NCBI RefSeq assembly: GCF_006175985.1 | Contig: NZ_SRSH01000009.1 | Location: 26,719 to 90,718, forward strand | DNA: 64,000 nucleotides | Direction of reading: 5' to 3' | DNA from: Methylotetracoccus oryzae | GTDB taxonomy: Bacteria; Pseudomonadota; Gammaproteobacteria; Methylococcales; Methylococcaceae | In this document: positions 9,701 to 18,539 of the stretch, in pieces | Position numbering within the stretch: position 1 is the first letter of the stretch | How the letters are laid out: the number at the start of each line of letters is the position of its first letter | The notes under the pieces: generated by a model | Told to the model about the DNA's origin: nothing | What the model saw: only the letters and a program-made list of their open reading frames with translations | Database searches by the model: none | Made by a program: the position numbers and the translations under genes

Positions 9701-10424
9701 GTGCGCGACATGGAAACCCGGCGATCCCCTGGTCGTCATGGGCGTTACCGGCGCGCCGACCGAGATCCACACCGGCGGAACGGTCATGCTTGTGGGTGGC
9801 GGGCTCGGCAACGCCGTACTGTTCTCGATCGGACGGGCACTGCGCGCCGCTGGTAATCAGGTCATCTACTTCGCCGGCTATCGCAACCGCGGCGACGTAT
9901 TCAAGGTGCGCGACATCGAAGCGGCTTCAGACCTGGTGATCTGGGCCGTCGACAAGACGCCGGGCGCCGAGGCGATCCCGCCGCTGCGGCCCCAGGATAA
10001 GACCTTCGTCGGCAATATCATCGAGGCGATGCTGGCCTACGCCAAAGGTGAGCTCGGCGCGACACCGATTCATCTGGACGATGTCGACCACATCATCGTG
10101 ATCGGCTCCGACCGCATGATGTCGGCCGTCAAGGCGGCGCGGCACGGTGTGCTCGCTCCTTATTTGAAACCTCACCATACCGCCATCGGTTCGATCAATT
10201 CGCCAATGCAGTGCATGATGAAGGGCGTTTGTGCTCAATGCCTGTGCAAGCACGTCGATCCGGAAACCGGTGAGGAGTATTTCGTCTACTCCTGCTACAA
10301 CCAGGACCAGGAACTCGACCGGGTCGATTTTCCGAATCTCTATGCGCGTTTGCGGCAGAACTCGGTCCAGGAGAAGCTGGCGGGACTGTGGCTGGATTAT
10401 CTGCTCACCAAGAAGAGCGCCTGA
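6732..10424 (+). CDS. giant FAD/Fe-S oxidoreductase: GltD-like plus PyrK/ferredoxin-reductase-like fusion
   Basis: 1230 residues. Residues 1-290 are a mostly helical region I do not recognise. Cysteines at 299 and 302 open a Cys-rich block (DHCIYCHDRDTDSC, then GCPLEEKI and CNDCMKGCIYQ) like the Fe-S region before GltD-type flavoproteins. Near 434-470 is an FAD Rossmann motif (VLIAGLGPAGYTLAHYL), and near 612 a second dinucleotide fold (GVIGGGLTAVDTTTE). From ~930 a ferredoxin-reductase/PyrK-like module follows: FAD site PGQFYRVQ, NAD site LVGGGLGNAV (~1019) and a C-terminal Cys cluster (MQCMMKGVCAQCLC ... YSC, ~1159) like the PyrK [2Fe-2S] site. It probably moves electrons between NAD(P)H and an unknown partner in the cytoplasm. 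The ATG at 6732 is preferred over an in-frame start at 6672. It is monocistronic. Confidence 0.85.
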   Translation: MTELALGVPGFTYADLYDSARLADLSREFDRELEERDAELFSAFRDYRSCEGEGMSPEVVSDLLVRAAPHVGAFVARLFQVEATREEQIRAICNEFDTVFVYRNDIVATLDKAFKGVDPAAWPDLEALDVRVDALLQAATAADVDAESRMGQLAARIVSLHRHFAAVASDKPGTLDDAAERMAALREQLTASAVAREALSETLALTDPAEFADSLLQMIRRWSFAAQRLPAFQHKVRGWVSFKFPAKTDFTHLVEHEVRERDGYGAWAGSAEHHRRRDGFALTDPRFTERRVLYEVDHCIYCHDRDTDSCSKGMRNKKDGSYKENPLGVTITGCPLEEKISEMHLVKRRGDNIGALALITIDNPLCPGTGHRICNDCMKGCIYQKTEPVNIPQIETNALTDVLFMPWGFEIYSLLTRWNPLNVKRPYALPYNGKNVLIAGLGPAGYTLAHYLSNEGFGVVGIDGLKIEPLPKELVGDWKTPPKPIRDFRDLYEDLDKRIMLGFGGVAEYGITVRWDKNFLKVIYLTLARRRNFSVYGGVRFGGTLTINEAWDLGFDHIAIASGAGKPTVIDIKNNLIRGIRKASDFLMALQLTGAAKESSLANLQVRLPAGVIGGGLTAVDTTTELLAYYPVQVEKVLHRYEKLCAAFGEDRVRSRYDAEETEILDEFLTHGRAIQAERQRAAAAGEKPNFVPLLEQWGGVTLFYRKGIKDSPAYRQNHEEIKEAMDEGILLAEGMSPLEALEDAHGHLRAVRFEKLEETEGRWKKASELEVPLKSLFVAAGTSPNTIYESEHPDTFEMDRKFYQRYEPIATEAGFEFEPVSDTLWPKIGKPAPFTSYRRGGRYITFYGDNHPVYAGNVVKAMASAKDGHPYVVRLFQKELAALDPGRQAERDQALQAFQRKLDEALCAYIVEINRLTPTIIEVIVKAPLSAKHFCPGQFYRVQNFEALAPVVEDTVLTTEGLALTGAWVDKEQGLISLIALEMGSSSRLCATWKPGDPLVVMGVTGAPTEIHTGGTVMLVGGGLGNAVLFSIGRALRAAGNQVIYFAGYRNRGDVFKVRDIEAASDLVIWAVDKTPGAEAIPPLRPQDKTFVGNIIEAMLAYAKGELGATPIHLDDVDHIIVIGSDRMMSAVKAARHGVLAPYLKPHHTAIGSINSPMQCMMKGVCAQCLCKHVDPETGEEYFVYSCYNQDQELDRVDFPNLYARLRQNSVQEKLAGLWLDYLLTKKSA

Positions 10425-10684
10425 TGGGTTACCGCGGGGCGGGTGCGAGTTGTGACGTCGCGCTTGCCCCGCTCCGTTGGCCTGCATCGGTGCGGTGCTT
10501 TCGCCCGACGGGAGTTTTGGTGACTGGGTTTTGGGGTACGACGTTGAGGTTCTGACGACGCGCTCGAGCGCGCTGCTGTGGCTATCGACACGGACGGACG
10601 GTGTGGCTTTCGGCTCAGTGCGGGACCGTCAGGACTCTGGACTTCTGCGGCGCGGCTCCCCGGACATACTCATGAGGGAATCCA

Positions 10685-12133
10685 TTGCAACTGCAACCCC
10701 AGATTCTGATCATCGATGATGAGCCGGTCAGTGCCGAGAGCCTCAAGGCGCTGCTTCACAGCGAAGGCTACTGTCTCCGCTTCGCCGCTGATGGTCCCTC
10801 AGGTCTCGAGATGGCCGAAGCGACGCCGCCCGATCTCATTCTGCTGGATGTCATGATGCCCGTGATGGACGGGTATGAGGTTTGCCGCCGCATAAGGCAA
10901 AGCTCCACTCTGGCCGAGGTCCCGGTCGTCATGGTCACCGCGCTCGACGACCGCGAATCCCGGATCGCCGGCATCGAGGCGGGGGCGGACGACTTCATCA
11001 GCAAACCGGTCAATCGTAACGAGCTGCGCGCCAGGGTCCGAACGATAACCCGGCTGAATCGTTACCGCCGCCTGTTGGCTCAGGAGTCCCAACTGCGCTG
11101 GCTGCTCGAGCAGTCCAAGGACGGCTATGTGCAGATGGATTCGAGCAACCGAATCGTCTATGCGAACCACAAGGCGTGTTTGTTCCTGGGCCTCGATCCG
11201 TCGAAACTGGAGGAGCAGGGCGATTTCCTTGCCAAGGCGCGGCAGCAGTACAACCTGGAGCCTCCGGCCGCCTGGGGTGCGTGGGAGGCCCGCAAATCCC
11301 ATGAGCCGCTGTATTTGGTGCGACCCGAATCCGAGGTTGCGGCCGCATTCTGGATCGGCGTGGATGAGCTGCAGTGCAACGACTGCGGGCCTCTCGGACG
11401 TCTGGTGCAACTGCGCGACGTCAGCGCCGAGATGGCCAGTGTCATCGATACCGCCAAACTGAGCCGCCTGATTCCGCACAAGCTCAATACGCCGCTGAAT
11501 CATATTGCGATGAGCTTGTCGTTGCTGGAAGAGGTACTCAAGGGGCATCCGCTCGAGGCAGACGCCACCGAGTTGCTGACGATCGCACGCGGCGCATCTC
11601 AGCAGCTCAACGAGTCGGTCGCTCACATCATGAGTTACATGAGCGTGTCGATGGGGCACCGCCAGCGTGGCAGGTTGGAAATTGCCGAAGCCGAAGCCGT
11701 ACTCCGCGAGGTTGGTGACGCGTTGGAGTTCGCGCGGGCCGATATCCGCTTCGCGTCGGATGGCGTAGTGTCTCGTCTCGCGATCGAGCGTTCCGCGCTG
11801 TCGTTGCTGTTGCACGAGATTCTGGACAACGCGAGGAAGTTCCACCCGGAGCGGCGGCCCGTGATCGACGTCAGCGTGGATGCCGCGCGGTCGGGCAAGG
11901 TGCGGCTGCGGGTGGCGGACGATGGGGTCTGCCTCTCCCCGTCACAGATCGAACGGGCGTTTCAGCCGTTCGATCAGGCCGAAAAGTATGCCACCGGAGA
12001 AACGCCAGGCATCGGCCTGGGGCTGCCATTGGTGCGCCGCTTGATCTGGCAGGTCGGCGGGGATGTGCGGCTGTTGAATCGCGAGGATGGACCGGGCGTC
12101 GTTGTCGAGGTGGAACTGCCCGCCGCGGTCTGA
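10685..12133 (+). CDS. hybrid sensor kinase with N-terminal receiver domain (REC-PAS-HisKA-HATPase)
   Basis: 482 residues. REC domain 1-125 with acid pocket D11-D12, phospho-acceptor Asp55 (LLDVMMPVMDGYEVC) and Lys in ISKPVN. A PAS-like segment lies at ~135-245. The H-box at His265 reads PHKLNTPLNHI instead of the usual HELRTPLN. The HATPase has an N-box (LHEILDNARKFH) and G-boxes (DDGVCLS, GIGLGLPLVRR). The start is TTG 10685, supported by GAGGGA 6-7 bases upstream and an N-terminus that begins right at the REC fold. There are no membrane segments, so it is a cytosolic sensor. No partner regulator is adjacent. Confidence 0.88.
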   Translation: MQLQPQILIIDDEPVSAESLKALLHSEGYCLRFAADGPSGLEMAEATPPDLILLDVMMPVMDGYEVCRRIRQSSTLAEVPVVMVTALDDRESRIAGIEAGADDFISKPVNRNELRARVRTITRLNRYRRLLAQESQLRWLLEQSKDGYVQMDSSNRIVYANHKACLFLGLDPSKLEEQGDFLAKARQQYNLEPPAAWGAWEARKSHEPLYLVRPESEVAAAFWIGVDELQCNDCGPLGRLVQLRDVSAEMASVIDTAKLSRLIPHKLNTPLNHIAMSLSLLEEVLKGHPLEADATELLTIARGASQQLNESVAHIMSYMSVSMGHRQRGRLEIAEAEAVLREVGDALEFARADIRFASDGVVSRLAIERSALSLLLHEILDNARKFHPERRPVIDVSVDAARSGKVRLRVADDGVCLSPSQIERAFQPFDQAEKYATGETPGIGLGLPLVRRLIWQVGGDVRLLNREDGPGVVVEVELPAAV

Positions 12134-12153
12134 TCCCTGGGTATGCGGTCCCG

Positions 12154-13218
12154 CTAGTCGCGGTGAAATGCCGGGCTGAGCTCATGCACGGCAGCGATCA
12201 TCGCACCGGCATGTTCCGGGTCTACATCCGGCAGGATGCCGTGACCCAGATTGAAGACATGGCCCGGTGCGCGGCCGTATTCCTGCAATACACGGCGCAC
12301 TTCGTCGCGTATCACGTCCCGGGATGCGTAAAGCGTCATCGGGTCGAGATTGCCTTGCAGTGCGACCCGGTCGCCAACCCGGGCACGCGCTTCTCCGAGG
12401 TCGGTGGTCCAATCCAGGCCGAGTGCATCGAATCCCGCAGAGGCCATGCTGTTCAGCCACTGTCCTCCGCCTTTGGTAAAGAACACCGCGGGAATCCGGC
12501 GGTCTTCGTTCTCGCGGTTCAGTCGTTCTGCGACTCGCGCGGCATAGTCCAGCGAGAAGCTTCGATAATGGTGGTGGGCCAGGGTTCCGCCCCAGGTATC
12601 GAAGATCATGACGGCGTCTACGCCGGCGGCGATCTGCGCATTCAGATACAGCGCGACGGCATCCGCCAGCTTCGCCAGCAGGGCGTGCAGCAGGGATGGA
12701 TTTTCGTAGAGCAATCCCTTGATCCGGCGAAAGTCGCGACTGCTCCCGCCTTCGACCATGTAGGTTGCCAGGGTCCACGGGCTGCCGGAGAAACCGATCA
12801 GCGGAACCCGCCCCTTTAGCTCGCGCTGGATGAGCCGCACGGCCGCCATGACGTAGTCGAGGTTCTGCTCCGGGTCCGGGATCGGGAGATTGCGGATGTC
12901 CTCGGCCCGCCTGACCGGATTGCTGAAGCGAGGACCTTCGCCTTCGACGAAGGTCAGGCCGAGGCCCATGGCGTCCGGTATCGTCAGGATGTCGGAGAAG
13001 AGGATGGCTGCGTCCAGCGGATAGCGTTCCAGCGGTTGCAGTGTGACTTCGCAGGCGAGTTCCGGGTTCGTACACAAGCCCATGAAGCTCCCGGCGAGTT
13101 CGCGCACCCGGCGATATTCCGGCAGGTAGCGGCCCGCCTGGCGCATCATCCAGACAGGGGTCCGGTCCGTGGGTTGGCGCAGCAGTGCGCGGATCAGGGT
13201 GTCGTTCTCTAGCAGCAT
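12154..13218 (-). CDS. hemE: uroporphyrinogen decarboxylase
   Basis: Decarboxylates the four acetate side chains of uroporphyrinogen III to coproporphyrinogen III in cytoplasmic haem synthesis. 354 residues, the normal length, with the signature [16 protein letters not shown] (residues 21-36), the catalytic Asp in [12 protein letters not shown] (Asp76), [10 protein letters not shown], and the His of [12 protein letters not shown] near the C-terminus. It lies downstream of aroB on the same strand with a ~79-base gap and may be read from the same transcript. Start ATG 13218. Confidence 0.97.
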   Translation of the reverse strand: MLLENDTLIRALLRQPTDRTPVWMMRQAGRYLPEYRRVRELAGSFMGLCTNPELACEVTLQPLERYPLDAAILFSDILTIPDAMGLGLTFVEGEGPRFSNPVRRAEDIRNLPIPDPEQNLDYVMAAVRLIQRELKGRVPLIGFSGSPWTLATYMVEGGSSRDFRRIKGLLYENPSLLHALLAKLADAVALYLNAQIAAGVDAVMIFDTWGGTLAHHHYRSFSLDYAARVAERLNRENEDRRIPAVFFTKGGGQWLNSMASAGFDALGLDWTTDLGEARARVGDRVALQGNLDPMTLYASRDVIRDEVRRVLQEYGRAPGHVFNLGHGILPDVDPEHAGAMIAAVHELSPAFHRD

Positions 13219-13297
13219 GACAGGGTTCCGGCGGCGGCTGCGAAGGATCGGGCCGAGCGTCGTCCGAACCCGAGCGGATAAGGGTGGGGGCCGAGCC

Positions 13298-14383
13298 TCA
13301 ACTGGAAAGGATCTCGGTCAGTGTCGCTTCGACCGTGGCCGAGTCGATTTCGAGCGGCAGGGTTGCGGTACCGATGCCTTCGAGCAGAATCAGGCGTAGT
13401 TTGCCGTCGACGTTCTTCTTGTCGACCGCCATCAGTTCCAGCATGCGTCCTGCGGACAGCTGTCCCGGTTCGAGTTGCGTCGGCAGGCCGGCAGATCGCA
13501 GCAGGCTCTCGATACGCCCGACCCCATCGTAACCGAGCCAACCGAGGCGGTGCGACAGCCGAGCCGCCATGCAGGTTCCAATGGCGACTGCCTCCCCGTG
13601 GAGATAGGTACCATACCCGCAGCCAGTCTCGATGGCGTGTCCGAAGGTATGGCCGAGATTCAGGGTCGCGCGTACCCCCGTTTCCCGCTCGTCCGCCGCG
13701 ACGACCGCCGCCTTGTTCCGGCACGACTGTTCGATCGCGTGGGCGAGCGCTTCCGGCTCGCGCTGCACGAGTGCCTTGATGTTGGCCTCGATCCACTCGA
13801 AAAACGCGGGGTCGCGGATCAGTCCGTACTTGATCACCTCGGCGAGACCGGCGCTCAGCTCGCGGTCGGGCAAAGTGCACAGCGTGCCCGTATCGGCGAT
13901 GACGGCCAGCGGCTGGTAAAAGGCGCCGATCATGTTCTTGCCGCGCGGGTGGTTAACCCCGGTCTTTCCACCGACCGAGGAGTCGACTTGCGCCAGGAGT
14001 GTCGTGGGGATCTGCACGAAGGGTATGCCGCGCTGGTAGCAGGCTGCGGCGAAGCCTCCCAGATCGCCGATGACTCCGCCGCCCAGGGCGACCAGTGTAG
14101 CGTTGCGACTGAAGCGTCGTTCCAGCAGACGGTCCCAGATTTCCGCTGCCGAATCCAGTGTCTTGTACGCCTCTCCGTCCGGAAGGATCAGCTGCTCGAT
14201 GCGGCGGTCGCCCAGAGCGGCGTTCACCCGGGCCAGATAAAGGGGCGCCACCGTCGCGTTGGTCAGCAGCAGAACCTGCTGCGAGCTGACATGCCGCGCC
14301 AGCAGTTCGGCACGATCGATCAGTTCGCGTCCGATGTAGATCGGGTAGCTTCTGTCGCCGAGCTCGACATTCAGCGTCTTCAT
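13298..14383 (-). CDS. aroB: 3-dehydroquinate synthase
   Basis: Converts DAHP to 3-dehydroquinate (shikimate pathway, cytoplasm; NAD and divalent metal). 361 residues, normal length. NAD-binding glycine loop [13 protein letters not shown] (~100-112), [20 protein letters not shown] with the following GVNHPRGKN, and metal ligands in [11 protein letters not shown] and GEAVAIG. The start ATG overlaps the aroK stop by 4 bases (ATGA), so the pair is translationally coupled. Confidence 0.97.
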   Translation of the reverse strand: MKTLNVELGDRSYPIYIGRELIDRAELLARHVSSQQVLLLTNATVAPLYLARVNAALGDRRIEQLILPDGEAYKTLDSAAEIWDRLLERRFSRNATLVALGGGVIGDLGGFAAACYQRGIPFVQIPTTLLAQVDSSVGGKTGVNHPRGKNMIGAFYQPLAVIADTGTLCTLPDRELSAGLAEVIKYGLIRDPAFFEWIEANIKALVQREPEALAHAIEQSCRNKAAVVAADERETGVRATLNLGHTFGHAIETGCGYGTYLHGEAVAIGTCMAARLSHRLGWLGYDGVGRIESLLRSAGLPTQLEPGQLSAGRMLELMAVDKKNVDGKLRLILLEGIGTATLPLEIDSATVEATLTEILSS

Positions 14384-14907
14384 GTGTCGCCCCGCCCGCT
14401 GCAGGCATTCTGATAGGCCTTGGCGATGGACCGGACGGCGGCCTGTCCCGACAGTAAACCCGTGTCGACGGTCACATCCGCGATCTCGGTGTAGAGCGGC
14501 TCACGCTCATGGAACAGATCTTCGAGGCGTTGGCGCGGGTCGGCCGTATTGAGCAGCGGGCGGTGCGAGTCGCGTTGGGTGCGTTCGAGTTGTTTCTCGA
14601 TGCTGCACTTCAGATACGCCACGAAGCCTCGCCGTCGCAGCAGGGCACGGTTCTCGGGCAGGATGACGGCGCCCCCGCCGGTGGCCAGGACGATTTCGTC
14701 GCGCGCGCTCAGCTGCGCCAGCATCTCGGCTTCGCGGCGTCGGAAGCCCGCTTCGCCTTCGTATTCGAAGATCATCGGTATCGTGACACCGGTCCGTCGT
14801 TCGATTTCCCGGTCGCTGTCGACGAAGTCGCGGCCGAAAGTCTTGGCGAGCAACTTGCCGATGGTCGACTTGCCGGCGCCCATCGGACCGATCAGGAAGA
14901 TATTCAC
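14380..14907 (-). CDS. aroK: shikimate kinase
   Basis: Phosphorylates shikimate at the 3-hydroxyl with ATP. The Walker A motif GPMGAGKST is at residues 7-15, followed by [11 protein letters not shown] (substrate/Mg), [17 protein letters not shown] and the lid [11 protein letters not shown] choose GTG 14907, giving 175 residues and a standard [11 protein letters not shown]-terminus. A TTG at 14940 would add 11 residues, but it sits at the end of an extended -10 promoter sequence and has no ribosome site. aroK-aroB downstream of pilQ is the usual gammaproteobacterial order. Confidence 0.95.
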   Translation of the reverse strand: MNIFLIGPMGAGKSTIGKLLAKTFGRDFVDSDREIERRTGVTIPMIFEYEGEAGFRRREAEMLAQLSARDEIVLATGGGAVILPENRALLRRRGFVAYLKCSIEKQLERTQRDSHRPLLNTADPRQRLEDLFHEREPLYTEIADVTVDTGLLSGQAAVRSIAKAYQNACSGRGDT

Positions 14908-14940
14908 GTTGACGGCACAGCTCTCGAAACTGGGGCGCAA

Positions 14941-14949
14941 ATCATAGCA
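14941..14949 (-). promoter_or_regulatory. extended -10 promoter element for aroK-aroB
   Basis: Read on the minus strand, TGCTATGAT lies in the pilQ-aroK gap, matching the extended -10 form TGnTATAAT at 8 of 9 positions; I see no good -35, as is allowed for extended -10 promoters. Transcription would start about 14934, leaving a ~27-base leader before GTG 14907. This would give aroKB (and perhaps hemE) expression separate from the pil operon. Confidence 0.45.
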
Positions 14950-14990
14950 CGGTGCCCCGCCTGCGGCGGACGCCTTGGGCCTGCATGCGG

Positions 14991-17267
14991 TTAGCGCGCG
15001 GCACCGAGGCTGTCGTTCAGCAGCTTCGGGGTGATGAAAATCAGCAGTTCGCGCTTGTTGTCCTGCACTTCGTCGCGGCGGAAGAAGAAACCGATGCCGG
15101 GCAGATCGCCGAAGAACGGGACCTTGTCCACCGTGTTGATGTTGTCGGTTTCGTATATGCCACCCAGCACGACGGTCTCGCCATTGGCAACCTGGGCCGT
15201 CGTCTGAATCTCGCGCTTTTCGATGATGATGTTGCCATTCGTCGTCGTGCCGCCGGGTGTGTCCTTTTTGATCAGCAAGTCCATCAGCACGAAATCGTCA
15301 GGCGTGATGTGCGGTGTGACGTTGAGTTCGAGTACGACTTCCTTGAACTGGACATTCTGTACGGGCAGGCCCCCGGTCGTGCCCTGCTGGGTGATCTGGA
15401 CCGGTATCTCGACACCCTGCTTGATGGTGGCCTTGGTCTGGTCCCCGGTAATGACCCGCGGATTCGACAACAGTTCGCTGCGCCCGACGCGCTGTGCCGC
15501 CGACAGTTCCAGGTCGAGCAGATAATCCCCGGCTTTCAGCAGCGTGAATCCGGCTGCCGCCGGCGTCACGAAACTGCCGCCTTTGGCGGCGAGATCGACC
15601 AGAGCGCTGCCGTAGGTTGCGCCCTGCGTGGCGTCGACGGGCAGCACGCCCTCGGTCGGTACCAGGTAGGCACGCTGGGTTTGCAAGGCACCGGGCACGA
15701 CCCGGTTGAGTCCTATCTTGGCGCCCAGTTCCCGGAAGAAGTCGTTGCGGGCGATCACGATACGCGACTCGATCAACACCTGCCGAACCGACTTGTCCAG
15801 TTGATTGATCAGGTCGCGGATCCGCTCCAGGTTGCGGGCCGTGTCCTTGACGATGAGTTGGTTCGTGCGCGGGTCCACGGTGACGTTCCCGCGGCCCGAC
15901 AAAATCGATTGCGTCACTTCGGCCGTGGCGGGTCCTTCCGGTGGTTCGTTCAGGTTGCGGAGGTCCTTCAGCGTTGTCGGGTCCGAACGCATCGGTGTGG
16001 TCTGGTCGATGGTGCCCATCAGCACCTTCTTGATCTCGTCGGCACGGGTGTATTTGATCTGGATGATCTCGGTGCGCAGCGGCTCCAGGTCCTCGACGAT
16101 GCGTTGGGCTTCCAGGTCCTCCTTTTCCAGGCGATTGATCTCGTCTGTGGGTGCGACCCGAATGATGTTGCCATCCTGGCGCTTGGCCAGGCCTTTGGAT
16201 TTCAGCACCAGATCCAGGGCCTGATCCCACGGGACCTCGTTCAGACGCAGCGTGACATTGCCTTGGACGCTGTCGCTGGCGACGATGTTGAGGTTCGTGA
16301 AGTCAGCCAGGATTTGCAGCACCGAGCGGACCGGAATGTCCTGAAAATTCAGCGACAGGCGCTCGCCCGAATACTTGATGCCCCGCTTCTTGCTGACTTC
16401 TTCGCGTTCGGCGCGGCTCAGTGGCCGGAGTTCGACCGTCAGCACTGTGTCGGTTTGATAGCTCGAGTAGTCGTAGTCGGCCGTGCCCGGCGTAATGACC
16501 ACTTTCGTGCCGGAACTCGCATCGATGGAGCGGACGGGGGTGGCGAAGTCGGTCACATCGTACTGCCGGGCAACCTGGGACGGTATCGTCGAACCAGGCA
16601 GCGTAACGACGATGCGTCCGCCTTCCGGACGCACGTTGACTGCGGCATCGCGGTCGCTCAGCGTGATGATCACGCGCCCCTCGCCACGATCGCCGCGGCG
16701 AAAATCGATGCGGTTTACCCGCGAAACGCCGATCGGATCGCGCATGGCTGCCGGTGCGGCATAGCCGGGACTGATCTGGCGGCTGGGCGCTAGCGGTGGA
16801 TTCGGCGCGCGCCGGTAGGCGCCGTGGGACTGGTCTCCCGTTTTCAGTGTCAATCGGAAGCCGTTGCCTTCGACTTCGCCGGCATAGGGAACCATCGACG
16901 CGAGATTCAGAATGACCCGTGTACGACCACCGGCTTCGATCGCCTGCAGGGATTCCGCGCCGTGGGACCGCACCGGAATGAGCGTCTGTTTGAGCCCGTT
17001 CCGCGCGCCCGGGAAATCGATCGCCAGCCGAGTCGGATTCTCGGTCATGAACATGCGGGGTGTTGCGATGGGGCTGTCGAAGCTGAACCGGAACGTCAGG
17101 TCGCCGTCGGCGGAGGTTGAGAAATCGACGTCCCGTAGCGTACTCAGCTGGGCCCACGCGGGCGCTCCCGCATGGACCAGCAGTACCAGCGCGAAGTACA
17201 GCCAGCGTCCAACGCGACTGCGGCCGGGGAAGCGAGTGTGGGTGGGGGGGCAGGGTATCCCTTTCAT
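14991..17267 (-). CDS. pilQ: type IV pilus secretin PilQ
   Basis: Outer-membrane multimeric pore through which the pilus leaves the cell. 758 residues: N-terminal signal peptide (hydrophobic segment ~21-38 ending APAWAQ), AMIN domains (~45-140 and ~180-280), STN/secretin N0-N1 region (LSLNFQDIPVRSVLQILADF), then the secretin core from ~500 with VPFFGDLPGIGFFFR and LLIFITPKLL at the C-terminus. The start ATG overlaps the pilP stop by 4 bases. It is the last gene of pilMNOPQ. Confidence 0.97.
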   Translation of the reverse strand: MKGIPCPPTHTRFPGRSRVGRWLYFALVLLVHAGAPAWAQLSTLRDVDFSTSADGDLTFRFSFDSPIATPRMFMTENPTRLAIDFPGARNGLKQTLIPVRSHGAESLQAIEAGGRTRVILNLASMVPYAGEVEGNGFRLTLKTGDQSHGAYRRAPNPPLAPSRQISPGYAAPAAMRDPIGVSRVNRIDFRRGDRGEGRVIITLSDRDAAVNVRPEGGRIVVTLPGSTIPSQVARQYDVTDFATPVRSIDASSGTKVVITPGTADYDYSSYQTDTVLTVELRPLSRAEREEVSKKRGIKYSGERLSLNFQDIPVRSVLQILADFTNLNIVASDSVQGNVTLRLNEVPWDQALDLVLKSKGLAKRQDGNIIRVAPTDEINRLEKEDLEAQRIVEDLEPLRTEIIQIKYTRADEIKKVLMGTIDQTTPMRSDPTTLKDLRNLNEPPEGPATAEVTQSILSGRGNVTVDPRTNQLIVKDTARNLERIRDLINQLDKSVRQVLIESRIVIARNDFFRELGAKIGLNRVVPGALQTQRAYLVPTEGVLPVDATQGATYGSALVDLAAKGGSFVTPAAAGFTLLKAGDYLLDLELSAAQRVGRSELLSNPRVITGDQTKATIKQGVEIPVQITQQGTTGGLPVQNVQFKEVVLELNVTPHITPDDFVLMDLLIKKDTPGGTTTNGNIIIEKREIQTTAQVANGETVVLGGIYETDNINTVDKVPFFGDLPGIGFFFRRDEVQDNKRELLIFITPKLLNDSLGAAR

Positions 17268-17848
17268 CGCGTTTTTCGTTCTGCGTCGGGGGTGGCCGAG
17301 TCATTCAGGTCGAGGGCAGCCTGCCGCTCTTCCCATGACCCGTTGTTCACGGAAACCAGTTCAACCAGAAAGATGTGGTCGGACGTGATTTCCTGGATTC
17401 GCCCGTAGTTCCGCCCCATATGGTTACCAGGGCGTACGCGGTAGATTGTTCCATCGGCTGCCTTGACCAAGCCCCAAAGGGCCCCCTGAAGTCTGATGGT
17501 GCCAACCATGCGCAGGCTGTCGAGTTCGTATGCCTCCAGGTCTTCCTTGGTGCGTGAAAGATCCGGGCGGGGTCCAGCGACCGGATGCGGCCGCTCGCTG
17601 GTTTCTTCCTTCGCCTCCGCACGGGCGAATGGATCTCTGCGTCCGCTGCCCTCGAAGGTGAATGGCTCGATGGAATGGAATTCCGGCAGCGGTTCGATCC
17701 TGCCCTGCTTCCGCGACTTCACTTCGGTGACATACGCCTGCAAATCGCTGATCTCATCGTCCGCGCAGCCGGCAAGCGCTGCCAGGGCACACCACAACGT
17801 GGCCCATCCCAGGCGCCGGGGATGTGTTTGTGTTCCTGATCCAGTCAT
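17264..17848 (-). CDS. pilP: type IV pilus inner-membrane lipoprotein PilP
   Basis: Periplasmic lipoprotein that links the PilN/PilO platform to PilQ. 194 residues with a lipoprotein signal ending LAALAGC (lipid Cys28), a flexible Pro-rich linker, and the PilP beta-domain (LRMVGTIRLQGALWGLVKA ... VRPGNHMGRNYGRI). Adjacent pilO and pilQ confirm the assignment. The stop overlaps the pilQ start (ATGA). Confidence 0.95.
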   Translation of the reverse strand: MTGSGTQTHPRRLGWATLWCALAALAGCADDEISDLQAYVTEVKSRKQGRIEPLPEFHSIEPFTFEGSGRRDPFARAEAKEETSERPHPVAGPRPDLSRTKEDLEAYELDSLRMVGTIRLQGALWGLVKAADGTIYRVRPGNHMGRNYGRIQEITSDHIFLVELVSVNNGSWEERQAALDLNDSATPDAERKTR

Positions 17849-17894
17849 GGTCGCTCGTATTCAGTGAGCCCTTTCGGTCGCGTAATCCGTATCG

Positions 17895-18539
17895 CTATTT
17901 CGGTTTGGGCGGCACCTTGGGTGCCGGTGGTTTGGCCGCGGTTTCGTCCAGGTAGCGATAGGTCTTCACGACGGCATCCATCAGCAACTGTTCCTTGCCG
18001 CCCTTCGTGTTGCCTTCGGTACGGCGCGAGATCTTGATGTTGTGGATCGTTACGATCCGGGGCAGTGCGGCCAGTCCGCTGACAAAGGTTCCGAACTTCA
18101 GGAAGTCACCCACGACGCGAATCTGGATCGGCAATTCGGCATAGAACTCCTTGTTGACCTCTTCCGCCGGCTTGAACAACTCGAATTCAAGTCCGCTGGC
18201 CAGGCCGGTCTGAGACACGTCGACGAGAACGTCCGGTACCTGCGTCTTGTCGGGCAGTTGCTTCAGCAGGTCGCCGAAGGTCTGCTGAATCTCGACCAGT
18301 TGCTTCTTGTAGGCTTCGAGGTTTACCGCCTTCTTCTGTTTGATTTCGAAGGTCTGCTTCAGCTGGCTTTCCTGCGCTTCTTCCGCGGCGAGCTCTTCCA
18401 GTTGATTCCGTGTATCGAGGTAGTACCAGACCCCGGTGGTGGCGATGCACAGCACGCCGATGACCAGCGCCTTGACCGCCAATGGCCACGTGCCGGCCCG
18501 CTCCAAATCCCAGTCGATCTGGGTCAGGTCCAGGTTCAT
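17895..18539 (-). CDS. pilO: type IV pilus alignment protein PilO
   Basis: Bitopic inner-membrane protein pairing with PilN. 214 residues: a short cytoplasmic N-terminus, a single membrane helix (~22-42, VKALVIGVLCIATTGVWYYL), a periplasmic coiled coil (~45-95, Glu/Lys/Gln-rich) and a ferredoxin-like periplasmic domain (FELFKPAEEVNKEFYAELPI). The start overlaps the pilN stop (ATGA), and a 46-base gap precedes pilP. The tail is Pro/Lys-rich (KPPAPKVPPKPK). Confidence 0.95.
   Translation of the reverse strand: MNLDLTQIDWDLERAGTWPLAVKALVIGVLCIATTGVWYYLDTRNQLEELAAEEAQESQLKQTFEIKQKKAVNLEAYKKQLVEIQQTFGDLLKQLPDKTQVPDVLVDVSQTGLASGLEFELFKPAEEVNKEFYAELPIQIRVVGDFLKFGTFVSGLAALPRIVTIHNIKISRRTEGNTKGGKEQLLMDAVVKTYRYLDETAAKPPAPKVPPKPK

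Noticed and set aside
14952..16793. 613-codon plus-strand frame opposite pilQ
   Set aside because: It is the antisense shadow of a certain pilQ gene in GC-rich DNA; its residues show no family.
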